Source: Rotaria socialis (Eukaryota > Rotifera > Eurotatoria > Philodinida > Philodinidae). From it: a stretch of DNA of 64,000 nucleotides. Numbering within the stretch: the first letter of the stretch is position 1; each line of letters opens with the position of its first letter. The stretch is taken from assembly GCA_905331475.1 (NCBI GenBank), contig CAJNYU010003357.1:62001-126000 (forward strand). The letters run 5' to 3'. Below are positions 51,513-64,000 of this stretch, in pieces. Under the pieces are notes generated by a model that worked only from the letters and a program-made list of their open reading frames with translations, made no database searches and was not told the origin of the DNA. A program made the translations under genes and the position numbers.

Positions 51513-51890
51513 GGGAAGTAGCACAAGATTCGAGTTTTTCCAGCCCGGATTCGCCTATATGGTTGTGTTGAATTCCATTTTCGTTGTGTTGNNNNNNNNN
51601 NNNNNNNNNNNNNNNNNNNNNNNNNNNNNNNNNNNNNNNNNNNNNNNNNNNNNNNNNNNNNNNNNNNNNNNNNNNNNNNNNNNNNNNNNNNAAGTACGGT
51701 TACGTTGTTCTTCCGCTAAGGTTCTGTCGGGAACCCCTACGGATCTTGTTTGTTTCCGGTAAAGGATACGGCTCGGTTTAAACCGGTTCCGGGTACGGTG
51801 AAATCCGGCCAGAATACACCGGAAAACAAGCCTTTTCTTACCGTTTCCTCCGGGTTCCGGAGGCCGGAATCATCGACCTGGGATTCGGAC
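51513..51890. repeat. GC-richer CCGG-motif repeat interrupted by the gap
   Basis: Composition changes abruptly at about 51513 and again near 51890. The right part is full of CCGG, TTCCGG and GGTACGG motifs, including short inverted pairs such as GGTTCCGGAGGCCGGAATC. It has no protein sense. It could be a satellite or transposon edge, or contamination joined by scaffolding. It overlaps an unsequenced gap. Confidence 0.6.
51592..51691. other. Assembly gap of 100 N
   Basis: Exactly 100 N, the usual placeholder for a gap of unknown size. Features on its two sides may not be adjacent in the genome. Confidence 0.99.
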
Positions 51891-52208
51891 AAATAAATTA
51901 GGCATGTATAATAAACAAAATGTAGTTTAGAACTTACGAAGAAGACTTTCTAATTATTTTAATAACGTTTCCTGTTTTGAGAACACGGTGACCACCTCAA
52001 CCACACCTGTGCCGATATAAGCACTCCGCCTATCCTAATCAATGTACATAATGACTTTCTCCTCATTGTCATGTGTATTCTATCTTCCTCTTTGTCGTGT
52101 TCCTTTTCGTTCTCTCCGGTTGAGAAACGCGCCGCGCTCCGGAGAAAGAAAGTGTATCTATAAAAGGAGAAGGATGATTGAAATGAAACGTCTCTTATCG
52201 TTACAACA

Positions 52209-52240
52209 CCCACCCCCCCCCCTCTCTCTCTCTCTCTCTT
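52209..52240. repeat. Poly-C / (CT)n microsatellite
   Basis: A run of C (about 12) passes directly into eight or nine CT units. Confidence 0.9.
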
Positions 52241-52320
52241 GCGTTCAGCTATCTCAATCATAGCTACTAGTGATCTATATGATGATATGATTAAATCAAG
52301 CTTCTCTTGATCGAAAACAC

Positions 52321-52326
52321 TTTATT
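52321..52326 (-). terminator. IFT140 poly(A) signal
   Basis: AATAAA on the minus strand, about 90 nt past the IFT140 stop codon. Confidence 0.55.
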
Positions 52327-52414
52327 TTTTTTAAACGTAACAAGCAGTGTAGAAGATTATTTTTAAAAGGCCCACTTTCTCAAGCAAAAACAACACTGTA
52401 CAAAAATTTTCCTT

Positions 52415-55400
52415 TCAGTCATCAACAGATCCATAATCAATATTGTCATCGATTTCTTCTGCATACACATGATTTTTTCCTAAGCGTCCTTGTTGTTGTT
52501 GGCGTCGATCAATGTGATAATCATCATTAGGTAGTTTGTCTTGACTTTCATTATTATTACCATTATCATCATCATCATCCTCATTATTATATCTCATACT
52601 CTCTGTTGATTGATCTGGTGGAGCCATTTTACGTCCAGTTGCAGCGTAAGTAGCCGCAAGTAAACTTGGATTGACATAATGAGAAAAATACCGTTCAGGA
52701 ATATGTTCTTGTAATTCATCGAGTAACATTGATGCCTATTTTGAAAAAAGTAAAAAGAAGTCTAATATAAATCTTCTAATTTGATTTTACTTGTTTATAT
52801 TTTTCTTGCCGTGCAAAATGATCAATTAGCATCCCATAAATATCACCTGGATGAACACCAACAAATATTTTTTGATCTGTCAGCAAACTAGCCAATTCAC
52901 GAGCACCTGTCTCTGGATCATTAAAGTATCGACTAAAAAAAAAGAACATAATTAAATTTTTATTTTTTATTTTTGCAAAACTGCAATAAAGATCGAATAA
53001 ATAAGCGATTAAGTGAATATACTTACTCTCTGGCATCAATATATCGTTTAATATTTCGACATTTAAGTTCAAGTTCTTGCAGTGTTTCATCTTTTGTAAA
53101 TGTATTTTCTCCATTATCTCTCAATGTTTTATATGCTTCCATTAATGCCTCTAGATAAATAAATAGTAATACTAGAAATAAAAAGAATAGTTTTATCTTA
53201 CCTAATGCTTTGTTATAATCACGATATTCTTCGATTTCAATCTAAAATGAAAACAAGCTTTTGATATATTGCTGTATTTTGGTAAACACATCGAATCATA
53301 CTTGTGCACACATATCATAAAATTGAGCAAGTTTTTCATATGCTCTAGCTTTCTTATAAAAATTCATAATATTTTGTAATGCATCTGGATATTTTTTCCA
53401 ATCCAATGTTTTCAAATGATCAGCAGCAAGTATATAAACTTCACGACTACGTGCTCCATTGGCAAACCTAGTAATACGTTCAACATCACCAGAATGTATC
53501 AATGCACGAATTGACTGAAGAATAAATACGAAGATATTATTTGAATTTACTTTTAAAAAATGTTACGAAAAGTAACAGTATACTTTAATCTTATTGCCAG
53601 CATCGAGATATTTCTGTGCTGCACCAGCATATGCTCCTTGACTAACGGCTAGATCGCCTAATTTTTCACAAATAGCTTGATATCTGGGCATATCTTCTTC
53701 ATTTGTCGCTGAAATAAAAATAATTCAAACCATTAAATCAATAAAATTTTAGGGAGTCAAATAATTTACGTTTAGCAGGACTCAATCGTTCAAGTAATTC
53801 TTCAGTCAATGGAATTTCATTACGAATAGCTAAATCTGCTGCTTCATCAACCTATTCATTGAAATTATTCTCGAAATGTAAAAGGAAATTTTCAAAATAA
53901 AAAGAAAAACGAACTCGATCGATGGCAGCAAGTAAATCAACAGCTTTGTCAAATTGTTTTAATTGCATAAAATAATCAGCCATTCGAGTAACTTGAGTGG
54001 GATCAGCATTTTTACCAACACTAGTTTAATAAAGATAAACCAATTCTAATGGACATAATTCTTCTTCCAAAATAACAAACCTATCAGCAATTTGTGCCAA
54101 TGCTGAGTATCGTTCATGTCTAAATGCTAAATCAATTGCTTTCGAAGTTAATCCAGCCTAAATTATAGAATTCATTTTTATAATACAGATTTTTGCTTTG
54201 GCAAGTTATACTTTATGATAGAGTAAAATAGCACGATCTTCTTGCTGAGGTAAAGTTTGAAAGTATCGTGCTGCTTCGAGCATATCATCGGGTGTACCTT
54301 GTACAGCAATATTAGCGAGATATTCATCCAAATGACGATCCTATAAAAATAGAAATAATTAATAGTTACGAATTCCATTGTCTGAATTTCTTCAATAAAA
54401 TATTTAGTCTATTTCAAGTGGTTTCAAAATAGATAAATAAAAAATATCATACTCGACAAAGTCGCATAGCATTGCTAATAGCTGATGCTTGTTGAAAATA
54501 AGAAATTGCTTGTTTATAATCGCCTTTTTTTTCAAAATATCGTGCCATATGATAACAAGCTGCTTTGTTTCCTGTGTCTGAACATAACTCGATGGCCTAG
54601 AGTGATAGTTATCTTTCAAAACTTATCTAATCGATTTAGAAAAAAAAGAAGTATAATACCTTAGCAGGTTGATCTTGTTCACAAAGCAATCGACATAATG
54701 ATAAATTATCGTCGGCTTTTCGATAGCAACCAAGTGCATCCTCAATTTTTCCTCGACTTTCAAAATAACGACCCCACCAACGAAATAATTTTCTTTTAAA
54801 AATATTTGTCCAATAGAAATTAATTAAAAGTTGAAAGAATAAAACTTACGGATCATTCTGTTTTGCTGTATATGTTTTATATCCTGCAATATCTTTTCGT
54901 TCAAGAAACATTCGCCGTACTTCAGTTGTTTGTGTTCCTGATTTTTCATAACTATTAAAAGAAAATAGAAAAATAACACAAAAATATTCTTATATTTACA
55001 GTTCAATAGCTTTTTCTAATTGATTATTTTGTTCAAGATATTTAGCATAATTGTAATATGTATTACGTAAATGTATTCGATCATAATGTGTTGCTATATC
55101 AACAGCTTTTTCCCATTCATTTATTGACTGATACAATTGATTAAGTAGATCATATTGTTTTGATTGAAGTAAAATCTTCTCTGCTTCTTCCTTGTTTTTA
55201 AACAATTACTTCTATTTATTCAATTTAAATGTCTATAAAAACATACTTTCATATTTAAATGTATCGCTAATATAGCTATTTTTATATCAGGATTATCTTG
55301 ATCAACAGCACGCAAAGCTCGTGCACCACGAAACAGACCCATTTTTCCAAGACAAATTTTTGCTACATCAGCTCGTCGATTTAATACACACATACGAGCT

Positions 55401-58400
55401 AGATTTTCCCAAACACTTTCTCTAAATAAATGAATAGATTTAGAAAGGAAAATAAAAATCTTTCTTTACTTTTTAATAATTTTTATTGCTTTAAATGCAG
55501 CATCAAGATCTCCTAATGTTAAATTATAACTAAAATTCATAATTGCTTCAATGATATTTTTTTCAATGCCATTAACTCCAACAAAATCTGCCATTGTCTT
55601 TCCAGTGAGATAATCTGAATAGACAACATTTTCTAAAATAAACAGGCAACGAGAAAAGTTTTGAACAAGAATTTTCAATTTAGTATTTTCTGTTACCACC
55701 GAGTTCTGCATCAGAAAGAACACCATTTGAACCTAGATCATGATGAGTTGTTTTAAGAATAAGACCACTACTATCTAATGTTTCAAGTTTAGGAAGTTGA
55801 ATACGAATACGAGAGCTTTTTATTTGCGAAGTTTCATCGGTTGAATCTAACGCATCAGATTTTGATGTCTGTAATGTTGATTGAGATTTGATGATGTGTC
55901 GATCTACATCCGAATGTTTATCCTATAGAATAAAATGATTATCTTTGATTCATTCAAAAGCATATATAAAATAATTAAATTACTCGTGTAACAAAGAAAA
56001 AAAATGGAATTTTAATAGCAATCAATTGACGATAAGAAATGTTCCGTGGAAAAATATCTTTTGGATATATTTGATTGTCTGATGTGCAGAACATACTAAC
56101 GATTAATGATGGAGCCTAGAACAATTAAAAAAATTCATCACAAGTTATTGTAAGTTTTTTTTTGGAACACTCAGCTTTATGCATTATCAGGAATATTTTT
56201 TAAATGTTTTTTTTATCAAATCAATTTTTCTAATAGAATATTAGATTAAAATATAAATTCCTCAACATGAACTATCTCTTCTATTATACTTTAAACGTAG
56301 ATGACCAAAATTAGTCTTCTTATTAGATGTTTTCTCCTAAATCAATAATCATTAAATACTTAGATAATTCATGAAACATAGATTACCATATCCTCTTGAC
56401 TTGCTGTAACTGAATCTCGTACTGCAGCTGTATGACTAGCTGCAATACTTGAATCACCATCTCCAGCACCTCTACTCGTTAACAGTATATCGTAAGTTCT
56501 ATCGTCACCGTTGAATGATGCAGCTAAATCAAGTTTTTGTTGATGCAAATAAATTTCTAATGCCATCAATCGAGCATCTTCAGGATCCCATTGAATATTT
56601 GATGGATATCGACGATATTGTGGCGCATTTTTTGCATTATTATCTTTTTGTCGAATACGACCATATTCAGTACCTGTTAATTTTTCTGAACTAAAATCAA
56701 AGCATGCCACATAGTCTTTTTCTACATCCCATGTGTAGAGTCGACTACTTGGATTAAGATTTGTCTAAAAAATAAAGAAAATATGTGTTAATAAGATTGA
56801 TGTGTTTCTGTTTATATAAAACGGTATTACTTGTGAGGTTAAAACTGTTACTTTTGTTCCTGTACAATTAATTGCTACTTCACGTATAGAATCAACTGAC
56901 GGTGTGTGCGTATTTATATTTAATATTTTACCAATCGCTCGTAATTCACTAATAAACAAGAAAAAATAATCATTATTATCATATCTACGGCCTCCTCCTG
57001 AAAATATTAACTTCAAGACACGCTCGGCAAGTAAAATTGACTTATCGTCAAGGCAAAACAAAAACAAAAAAGTAGAATTCAATAGTGTACACGTACCGTC
57101 TAGATATATCAAAAACTTTAACATAACCTTTGGTTGAACTAACAACCAGAAATGATCCATTTGAATTAATTGTATTAACTTCACCTTCATTTTGAGCAAA
57201 TGTAATTGTTTGTCGAGATGTTCCCTTTTCATGGAAAAAGAAATTTTTTTTTTCTTTCTAATACAAAATATGGTTTGTTTTACTTGAAAAGACATAACAT
57301 TAACGCGACCATTTTCCTGAACGAATAAAAGTTGATCGTAAATCACGACATTTGTTGGCGAACAAGAAAAATAGCCTTCAAATAAAAGTAAATCATCATT
57401 ATTTCCGAAGTCAATAGGATAATTCTTCATAAAAAAAACAACAACAAACCTTTTTCATTCCGAACTACTTTTTCCTCATCTGATTTGGATGCATCACAAA
57501 TAAGTTCATAGACACGAATTTGTTTTTTATTCCAAATAGCAACATGATTCTACGATAAGGAAAAAAAGAATTTCATAGAAAAAGAATCGAATTGAATCGA
57601 ATACTAACTTTAGAAACACATAAATTTTTAAATGGCATATCCAGTTCTTCTTCTTTAACAATACTGTAGCGGAAAAATGCAACATGGATAACAGTTGGAC
57701 TAAGTTGAACAACTGCAAGCTAAATATAAATCGAATTATGTATGCAATCAAGATAAACTCAATTTCATAATTTACCTGGTCTCGATAAGCTGCTGACATA
57801 TTTTCATCAGTAAGTAGGAATAATTGTGAAATTAAATTAGCAGCAAGACAATTTCGTTGTGGACAATACTAAAATAAATTCATGGAACTTCAAAGAATAA
57901 ATGTCAATCGGTTACTTTTAAACTTCGAATAGGTATGCCAGAAGCAATTTGTTTCGCTCGTTGAGGAATCCAATGTTTTTCTACATCAGTTGTACGCCGA
58001 TGTGGGTTATAAATCCAGAATGCAATATTTCCTCGATTAGTACCAGCAGCAATAATTCCTTATAAAACAAAACCAATGTATTTCAAAATGAAAACTCACT
58101 ATGAGACATACCTTTCATTGCACTGTAGGATACAGAAATTAAAACTTCATTATTAGCATAGCCCATTTCTGAACTTAGTTTCAATAAAAGATTGTCCGAT
58201 GAAACGAGATCAACCATTCGTATAGTTGATTCACCTGTCACATAAGCAAACAAATCGGCACCAATCAAAGCAAAATCTGAATCGATTGGTCGACCAGATA
58301 GTTTACCCTTTAAAATAATTACAAAAAACAAAATGCTACTATTCTTTATTTTATTGAATGCATCTATCTTACAGAGTTCGTAGAAGTTAAAGGGTCTGAT

Positions 58401-59542
58401 TGTGTTTGTAATTGTTGAAGGTTATATTGTGTCATCATATTTGATTTTGTGACTACAATAAGAACATCATGATCATACGAATGTAAGAGCCGTGATATTC
58501 CATCATCCACCGAACAAATTTTTCGTAATTTGTCTGTAACAACATAAACATTTCCTTTATCTGTACCAACAAAAAACATAGCTGGTTCATGCACTTGTTG
58601 TCGATTTGTTTTCGTCGCAAGCATATCTAATGCGGTTTGATCACCTTCGACTGCTGCTCGAGCTAATTCACGATAATCTCTTGAAAGTAAAAATATTGAA
58701 CAACATTAATAGCCGAATTGTTGACTCTAGTAAACTTACTGATCAGATCGACCTGATGGTGATGATCTACTTAGTACATATGTAACAGATTCACCTGGTA
58801 CTGAAATTTGTACAATAACACTTTGCTGAGACACTTGAGCTAGAGAATCAGCTTTCCAAACGATTATTAAACCATCCTAGAATGTAATTAATAAAATATC
58901 AATATCATACAGAAAAATTCTTCGTCAAGGTGATTAATCAGGTGTTCGAGATCAGTATTACTTTTTGTATTGATTATGAAGGTTAGTATTATTTTTATTT
59001 TTCAGTAAAGATTTAAATTTATGAAAAAACGAATTCTTTGAATTACTTGATCAGCTGATAATAATCGTGTTCCATCTGGATTCAATATTAAGGATGTAAT
59101 ACAGTTTTTATGAACAATAACACTTTCCAACCGACGATTTGATCCATTCCATATCATCAATTCACCGTCTTAAAGAAAATGAAGAATTTGCGTTTGTTTG
59201 TGTGAAAAATAGTCAATGTTCATCATACTTGAAAAACCAATGGCCAATGTTTTTTTAATTGGATGCCATGCCATACAGAAAGCATTACCCAAATGTTGTA
59301 CATGAGCTCCTTCATCATGTTCACCCTTATTTTAAGAAAACATTACCATCAATGAATCTGAATCATTATTAAATATGATTTGAACAACTTACATCTTCTC
59401 CATAGAAGAATATATTCGTACCAGCACTGATCGAAGCTACAGCAAGAATATTTAATGATGGGTGCCATTCCATCAACTGAAAATGAGGGGATTCCGAAAA
59501 ATTTCCTAATTCAAGCTTATGCTCAAAATATTGTGTAGCCAT
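52415..59542 (-). CDS. IFT140: IFT140, intraflagellar transport complex A subunit
   Basis: Ciliary protein of the IFT-A complex, which drives retrograde transport and membrane-protein entry into cilia. Many small exons run from the ATG at 59542 ([12 protein letters not shown]) to the stop at 52415; length is close to the human protein (about 1460 aa) but not counted exactly. The N-terminal WD40 part shows [37 protein letters not shown] and [19 protein letters not shown], with the specific [18 protein letters not shown]. The TPR half has [78 protein letters not shown] and [20 protein letters not shown], all matching IFT140 rather than IFT122, WDR19 or IFT172. The tail ([11 protein letters not shown], then acidic, Asn- and Gln-rich) is less conserved. 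No internal stop was noticed, but exon joins in the middle were not all traced. Confidence 0.94.
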
Positions 59543-59854
59543 TTTATTTTCTCTTTTCTTGACTTAAACTGAAAATTGATATGACTAAAACCGATGATAC
59601 CATAGATGAATTCATTTCTTTGACAACCATATGAAATGATTCTATTTTTATTTTTATTTATTCTTTTACAAATAAAAAAGCTGACAATACTTAGAATTCA
59701 AAATTCAGAAAGAAAATCATTTTAAAAATTATTTAAAAACATTTTTAATTGAGCATATTTCAAAATTGCTAATCTAGCGACATCTAATGGAATCTTCTAG
59801 ATGTTTCACAAAGCTATTTTTATTCTCAGTTTAATTTTTTTATTAAGGCATCAA
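59543..59854. promoter_or_regulatory. Bidirectional promoter between IFT140 and FKBP
   Basis: Only 312 bp separate the two divergent start codons. Acceptor-like motifs stand just before both starts: TTTTCAG on the minus strand near 59573, and TTATTAAG at 59842-59849 on the plus strand. Either short 5' UTR introns or spliced-leader acceptors could explain these. No TATA box is obvious. Confidence 0.5.
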
Positions 59855-61525
59855 ATGGCAACTGAAATTGATCTTAAAGGCGAAGATATTTCACCGGCAA
59901 AAGATGGAGGTCTGTTCATTAAAATTATAAATCAATTACAAACCATTTCTGTTTTCTTTCTTTATTAAAGGTATTTTAAAAGAAATTATCAAAGAAGGCT
60001 ACAGTAATGAAAAGCCAATAACCAACGATAAAGTATTTGTACATTATGTTGGCACATTACTCGATGGAACCAAATTTGATAGCAGTCGAGATCGAAATCA
60101 AAAATTTGAATTCGAGCTTGGTAAAGGTAGTGTTATTAAAGCATGGGATATTGGCGTAGCAACGATGAAACGTGGTGAAATATGTCGTCTAATATGTAAA
60201 TCTGAATATGCATATGGTGAAAATGGTTCAGGAGATAAAATAGGGCCAAATGCAACATTAATTTTTGAAATTGAACTGTTTGATTTTATGGGTAAGATTT
60301 GACATAGCATAGAATGAACATTTTATAGCTGTCTATTCATAATTATAGGTGAAGATATCAGTGAAGGAAAAGATCAAAGTGTTATACGACGAATATTTAC
60401 TAAAGGAGAAGGATGGGCTAAACCGAGTGATGGTAGCATTGTAGATATTTCTCTTAAAGGTACTCATGAAAATCGAATATTCGACGAACGGAGACTGAAA
60501 TTTACTGTTGGAGAGGGTTTATTAAAAGATATTCCAGAAGGGTTTGTAGTTTTTAAATTATTTTTATTTTACTCATTCAATAACTTCTTTATTTATTTTC
60601 AAGTATTGAATATGGAGTGACACGTATGACCAAAGGTGAAAATAGTCAGTTGAAATTAAAATCAAAAGCAATTGATGGTCTCGAAAAATTTAATATTCCA
60701 AAAACTGCTCATGTAGAATATATTGTCACTTTGCACGATTTTGAAAAAGTCTGTTGAAAAAAAAATCACCTTGCAGCAAACAAAAAACAACTCTGTTTTT
60801 CTTTTATAGGGAGTCGATAAATGGTCAATCGGTGATGCAGAGAAAATTCAAGAATCTGAAAAATTAAAAAAACGTGCTGCTGAATTAATCAAAGTAAGAT
60901 TTCAACTAACTTTTGAATCAATATTTCGTCGAACAATATCGTTCGATTCAAATGAATTCTTCACTTAGTTTTATTTTCTATCATAGGATGGTCATTATCG
61001 TATTGCTTATAAGAAATATAAAACTATTATAGAATATCTTAAAACAGATAATCATGATGATGAAAAAGATAAAAATAAAGTACGTGAATTAAAATTAGCA
61101 ACACATTCGAATATGGCTTTATGTTGTTTGAAATTGGGTGAATATGCGCAATCTATTCGTGCATGTGATAGTGCACTTGAATTAGATTCAAAAAATGAAA
61201 AATGCTTCTTTCGTCGAGGACAAAGCTATTTGGCTATGTTAGATTATAAGGAAGCTATAAAAGATTTTCAAGAAGTTCTTAAATTAAATCCATCAAATAC
61301 TGCAGCAACTCAACATATTCAAACTTGTCGAGAACAAATAAAAGCTTATCAACATCAAGAAAAACAATTATATGCCAAAATATTTTCTAAAATGACTACC
61401 AATAATGAAAAAGTACATTTTTTCAAGTTTGAAAATTATTTTAACTTATTTCTTTATAGGCTAATGACCAAGCAACGAACGGTGATGCGAAACAAAATAA
61501 GGATGAAACTGCAACTTCGAATTAA
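59855..61525 (+). CDS. FKBP4: FKBP52/FKBP51-type immunophilin (peptidyl-prolyl isomerase with TPRs)
   Basis: HSP90 co-chaperone with peptidyl-prolyl isomerase activity in the cytosol. Seven exons: 59855-59909, 59971-60291, 60349-60541, 60604-60748, 60810-60893, 60987-61412, 61460-61525; 1290 nt, 429 aa (human FKBP4 459). FK1 (about residues 25-145) has [39 protein letters not shown] and [18 protein letters not shown], with the catalytic-pocket aromatic and Asp residues present. FK2 (about 150-265) is diverged and probably inactive, as in FKBP52. The TPR domain (about 270-400) has [20 protein letters not shown] and [20 protein letters not shown], which should clamp the HSP90 MEEVD tail. The calmodulin-binding tail of FKBP52 is short here. 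FKBP4 versus FKBP5 cannot be decided, and an invertebrate may hold only one. AATAAA lies at 61663-61668. Confidence 0.95.
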
Positions 61526-63127
61526 TTGGTTTAATTTTCAAGATGTTATCAAGATTTACGAAAAACAAAAACCCATTAACTAGTCATTCAGCAGTTTTAT
61601 CTTAGTTAAAAATCGTGATATGTATCGTTAGAATTTTTTCAATTTGATTATCTATTAACATGAATAAAACAAAATATTGTACACATTGAAGATTACTGAG
61701 CACAGTTCTTTTTTCTTAATTTTCTTTTTCGAAACTCATATGAGGAATCTTAATGTTGTAGCACTAAAACGTTTTCCAATGAACTACAATCAATTATGTG
61801 ATATTATACCATTTATATACACATATTTTGTTTTTGGATGATTAAGAATAGATTAATCATAAAATGCATTCCCAAGAGCATAGTCTAATGCTTATGAATC
61901 TAATCAGTTAGCAAATGATGAAAAAATCATTTTTCAAATATTTCTTCCGTTTTTGAATTCGCATAATCTATTTCAAGAATTATTTCTTGATTACCTAAAA
62001 TTTGTAATGTATCCAATGTAGATGAGTGAATAAAATGATTGATTATTCGTAATAAGATCAGCACATGAAACCAACAAAATGCATAGTATGGCAAAAACAT
62101 ATTCTTCAACAATATTTCCGATTAAAATCTCGATCATTCTCCTAACGATATAATATACTTGTGTGTAATTCCATTAATGATAATTAAGAAAAAGTGCCAT
62201 GTTGTGCTTGTTACAATAACAATCAATAATTTAATACTGTTCAAGATATTCTTAAAGAAAACTCGTTTATATTTTTTGTACATATGTACAGATTTAGAGC
62301 AATTACGTTTGTTGCAAAACAAGTTCTTTTATAAACATCTTTAAAGAATCTATTGATAAGTAGCCTCATGAATTCGATAAACCACCCACTATGCTGCTAG
62401 TATCTTGTGTTGTTCATTTTGATATAAACATCTTATAGAGCGTATCAACCTTCAAATATCATCAGACAAACGACGGCATACACAGCATGTCTGCTTGTTA
62501 CTTCTATATTCATTCATGTGTTTTGTTTTCTTTCAAGAAACAAACGTGTGAACAATGCTGCTCTATTGCTCAGTATATAGCTTAGTGTATGTACGCATGC
62601 GTACGCCACACGAGTGAGAAGTGGACATGTTTGTCTAGTGGGAATAGATGTTGTTGATGGTGATGATCCTATCAGTGAACAATTAACCAGCATCATTGAT
62701 GATTGACTTGAATCTTTCGATTGTCCGAAGTATACAATCAAATAAATAATAAAGATGAACAATATCTTTTGAACCTATGTCTGATATTCTTATTCATACT
62801 TGAAATGAAAAGAAAAAGAAAAGAGAGTCAATTTATCATCGATCATCATCACCATCATCATTCAATTTCACTTGTTTCTAGATAATTGCCAGTTGAATTG
62901 AACACTTGACAAAGACATCGGAACCCATGAGAAAAGAAATATTCTTCTTTACTTTGTCTTTCAGGTAGCCGATAGATAAGCAAAACGAATAACATCTGTT
63001 GATTTTTTTTCTTTTTTTTTCCTTTAAATACACGGACACACAAACACTCAGAGACAATCCACCACTGTTCCACTGACATACAATGACGCAACAAGCAAAA
63101 GAAGAAGAAAAAAAAATGTATCAATAT
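61526..63127. other. Convergent spacer between FKBP and the ALX-like gene
   Basis: Holds the 3' UTRs of both convergent genes. Several open frames (61927-62112, 62514-62762, 62858-63124) lack domains. A CAT/ATC-rich patch lies near 62838-62864. No gene is seen. Confidence 0.55.
61663..61668 (+). terminator. FKBP poly(A) signal
   Basis: AATAAA lies 138 nt after the FKBP stop codon. Confidence 0.55.
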
Positions 63128-63724
63128 TTACATGCCACCCAATGCTACACTATGTTCGCGAGCTTTAAGACGCAATGCAGCAATTGAGGTGCTTCGATGA
63201 TCAGGATTGAGATTATAGCCAGTATACGGACATGGATTGAAGTTATTTGTTGAATGAGATGTTTGCTGTTGTTGTTGCTGTGGCGGTGGTGGTGGAAATC
63301 CATAAGGCATGCCCATAAAATTTGGTATTGCACTTGACATCATCATGGACGGAGATGATGAAAGAGTATGACATGGTGATCCTGTTTGTTGTTGAGATTG
63401 TTGTTGTTGTTGTTGATGATGATGATGATCTCGAAGAGGAACATGACCTAACGATGCTGTTGATGATGAACACCAACCATTTGTTGCTGCCAACTAAAAG
63501 AATTATTCGAAATAAAAGATAGTACAAATTTTGAGAATATTTTTCTTTTTAGTGTCAAAAAGACAATAGTAAATATATAATACCGATGGATATTGACTAC
63601 TTGCTGCTGAAATCAATGAAATATCATAAGGATTTGTTGGCGGTACCGTTAATGAACGTATTTGAGGTGCATTTGTATATCGTTCACGTTTACGCCATTT
63701 AGCACGTCGATTTTGAAACCAAAC
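63128..63724 (-). CDS. ALX/aristaless-type paired-class homeobox gene, last two coding exons
   Basis: Partial gene; the start lies beyond the right edge. Exon 63724-63584 (47 codons) opens inside the third homeodomain helix: VWFQNRRAKWRKRERY, with Gln at position 50, so it is not Pitx or Otx. It continues with NPYDISLISAASSQYPS, like the ATYDISVLPR...YPQIQ region of ALX1/Cart1. The last exon 63493-63128 has His- and Gln-runs, Pro-rich stretches, and near the end the OAR motif SIAALRLKAREHSVALGGM, typical of ALX, ARX and relatives. The intron lies exactly between homeodomain residues 46 and 47, the classic paired-class position. ALX is the best call; ARX or DRGX remain possible without the first half of the homeodomain. 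Confidence 0.85.
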
Positions 63725-64000
63725 CTATGCGAATAATTGTAAAACCTATCATTATTTTCTGTTTTAATTTATTAACATGAGATAATTAATTTTGATTCTG
63801 TTTAATATAAAGAAAGAATTGTTTTTTTGTTTTGTATACTCTATTACAATATTTGAACTGATTATATGTAAGAAACGATGAGGTAACAACAACGAACAAT
63901 TCTATAATCATTCATAAGTTTTAGATTACAAAATAAATCTATAAATAACGATCAAGTGTTACTAGAATTTCTTTGAAGTAAACAAAAAATGTATTGAGTA
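63725..64000 (-). other. Intron of the ALX-like gene reaching the window edge
   Basis: AT-rich sequence upstream of the acceptor TATGCATAG-like site ending at 63725. No further homeodomain exon is found before the edge, so the intron is at least 276 bp. Confidence 0.7.

Larger units (their letters stand above)
51891..52414. other. Spacer downstream of IFT140
   Basis: Contains the IFT140 3' region, with a minus-strand AATAAA at 52321-52326, and a poly-C then (CT)n microsatellite at 52209-52240. No gene is seen. Confidence 0.55.

Noticed and set aside
1..64000. CRISPR arrays, bacterial operons or prophage
   Set aside because: Introns, animal gene families and absence of regularly spaced repeats rule these out.
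1..64000. tRNA or rRNA genes
   Set aside because: No GGTTCGA-type T-arm with a matching acceptor stem and no rRNA-like stretch was seen by eye; a covariance-model scan would be needed to exclude them.

Overview
The window is animal nuclear DNA, most likely from a bdelloid rotifer. It is strongly AT-rich. The genes have many short GT-AG introns, mostly 45-80 bp. The orthologues are plainly bilaterian: a Hox gene, an Alx-type homeobox gene, IFT140 and an NKCC-type transporter. A degenerate TGTGGG repeat matches the telomere repeat I recall for bdelloids, and one intronless gene looks like a fungal RTA1-family protein. The species call is an inference, not a proof.

Layout. 1-5453 is mostly intergenic, with weak signs of a minus-strand gene leaving the left edge. 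UBA1 (ubiquitin E1, 17 exons) lies at 5454-9741 (+). A 7 kb gene-poor stretch with an ACGGCCGT-rich hairpin follows. An RTA1-like seven-helix protein is at 16908-17699 (+). AMFR/gp78 (19324-22713), SNF8/VPS22 (22976-24274) and TBCCD1 (24344-27483) are tightly packed on the + strand and could be one transcription unit. They converge on an NKCC/NCC-clade SLC12 cotransporter (27717-32768, -). A foldback element with a telomere-like hairpin (35855-36397) precedes a small four-helix membrane protein (36756-37575, +). A Hox3-like gene (41812-43437, +) follows 4 kb of non-coding DNA with GA tracts; its homeodomain is readable only with a 6-nt microexon or an unusual splice site. A 1 kb foldback element (43882-44923) follows. 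Next are an unrecognised possible beta-propeller protein (45685-46763, -), a quaking/STAR RNA-binding protein (48072-50653, +), a broken UTP6-like fragment beside a 100-N gap, IFT140 (52415-59542, -) and an FKBP52-type immunophilin (59855-61525, +) head-to-head with IFT140. The last two coding exons of an ALX/aristaless-type homeobox gene (63128-63724, -) reach the right edge.

Most genes are independent housekeeping or developmental genes. UBA1 and AMFR sit at the first and last steps of ubiquitin conjugation. SNF8 acts in ESCRT-II sorting of ubiquitylated cargo. IFT140 and TBCCD1 both concern cilia or centrosomes. Exon models were built by hand from splice sites and reading phase. For UBA1, AMFR, SNF8, TBCCD1, the four-helix protein, the Hox gene, the orphan, quaking and FKBP the summed exons are a multiple of three and end at a stop. 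For SLC12 and IFT140 the exon joins were checked only in part.
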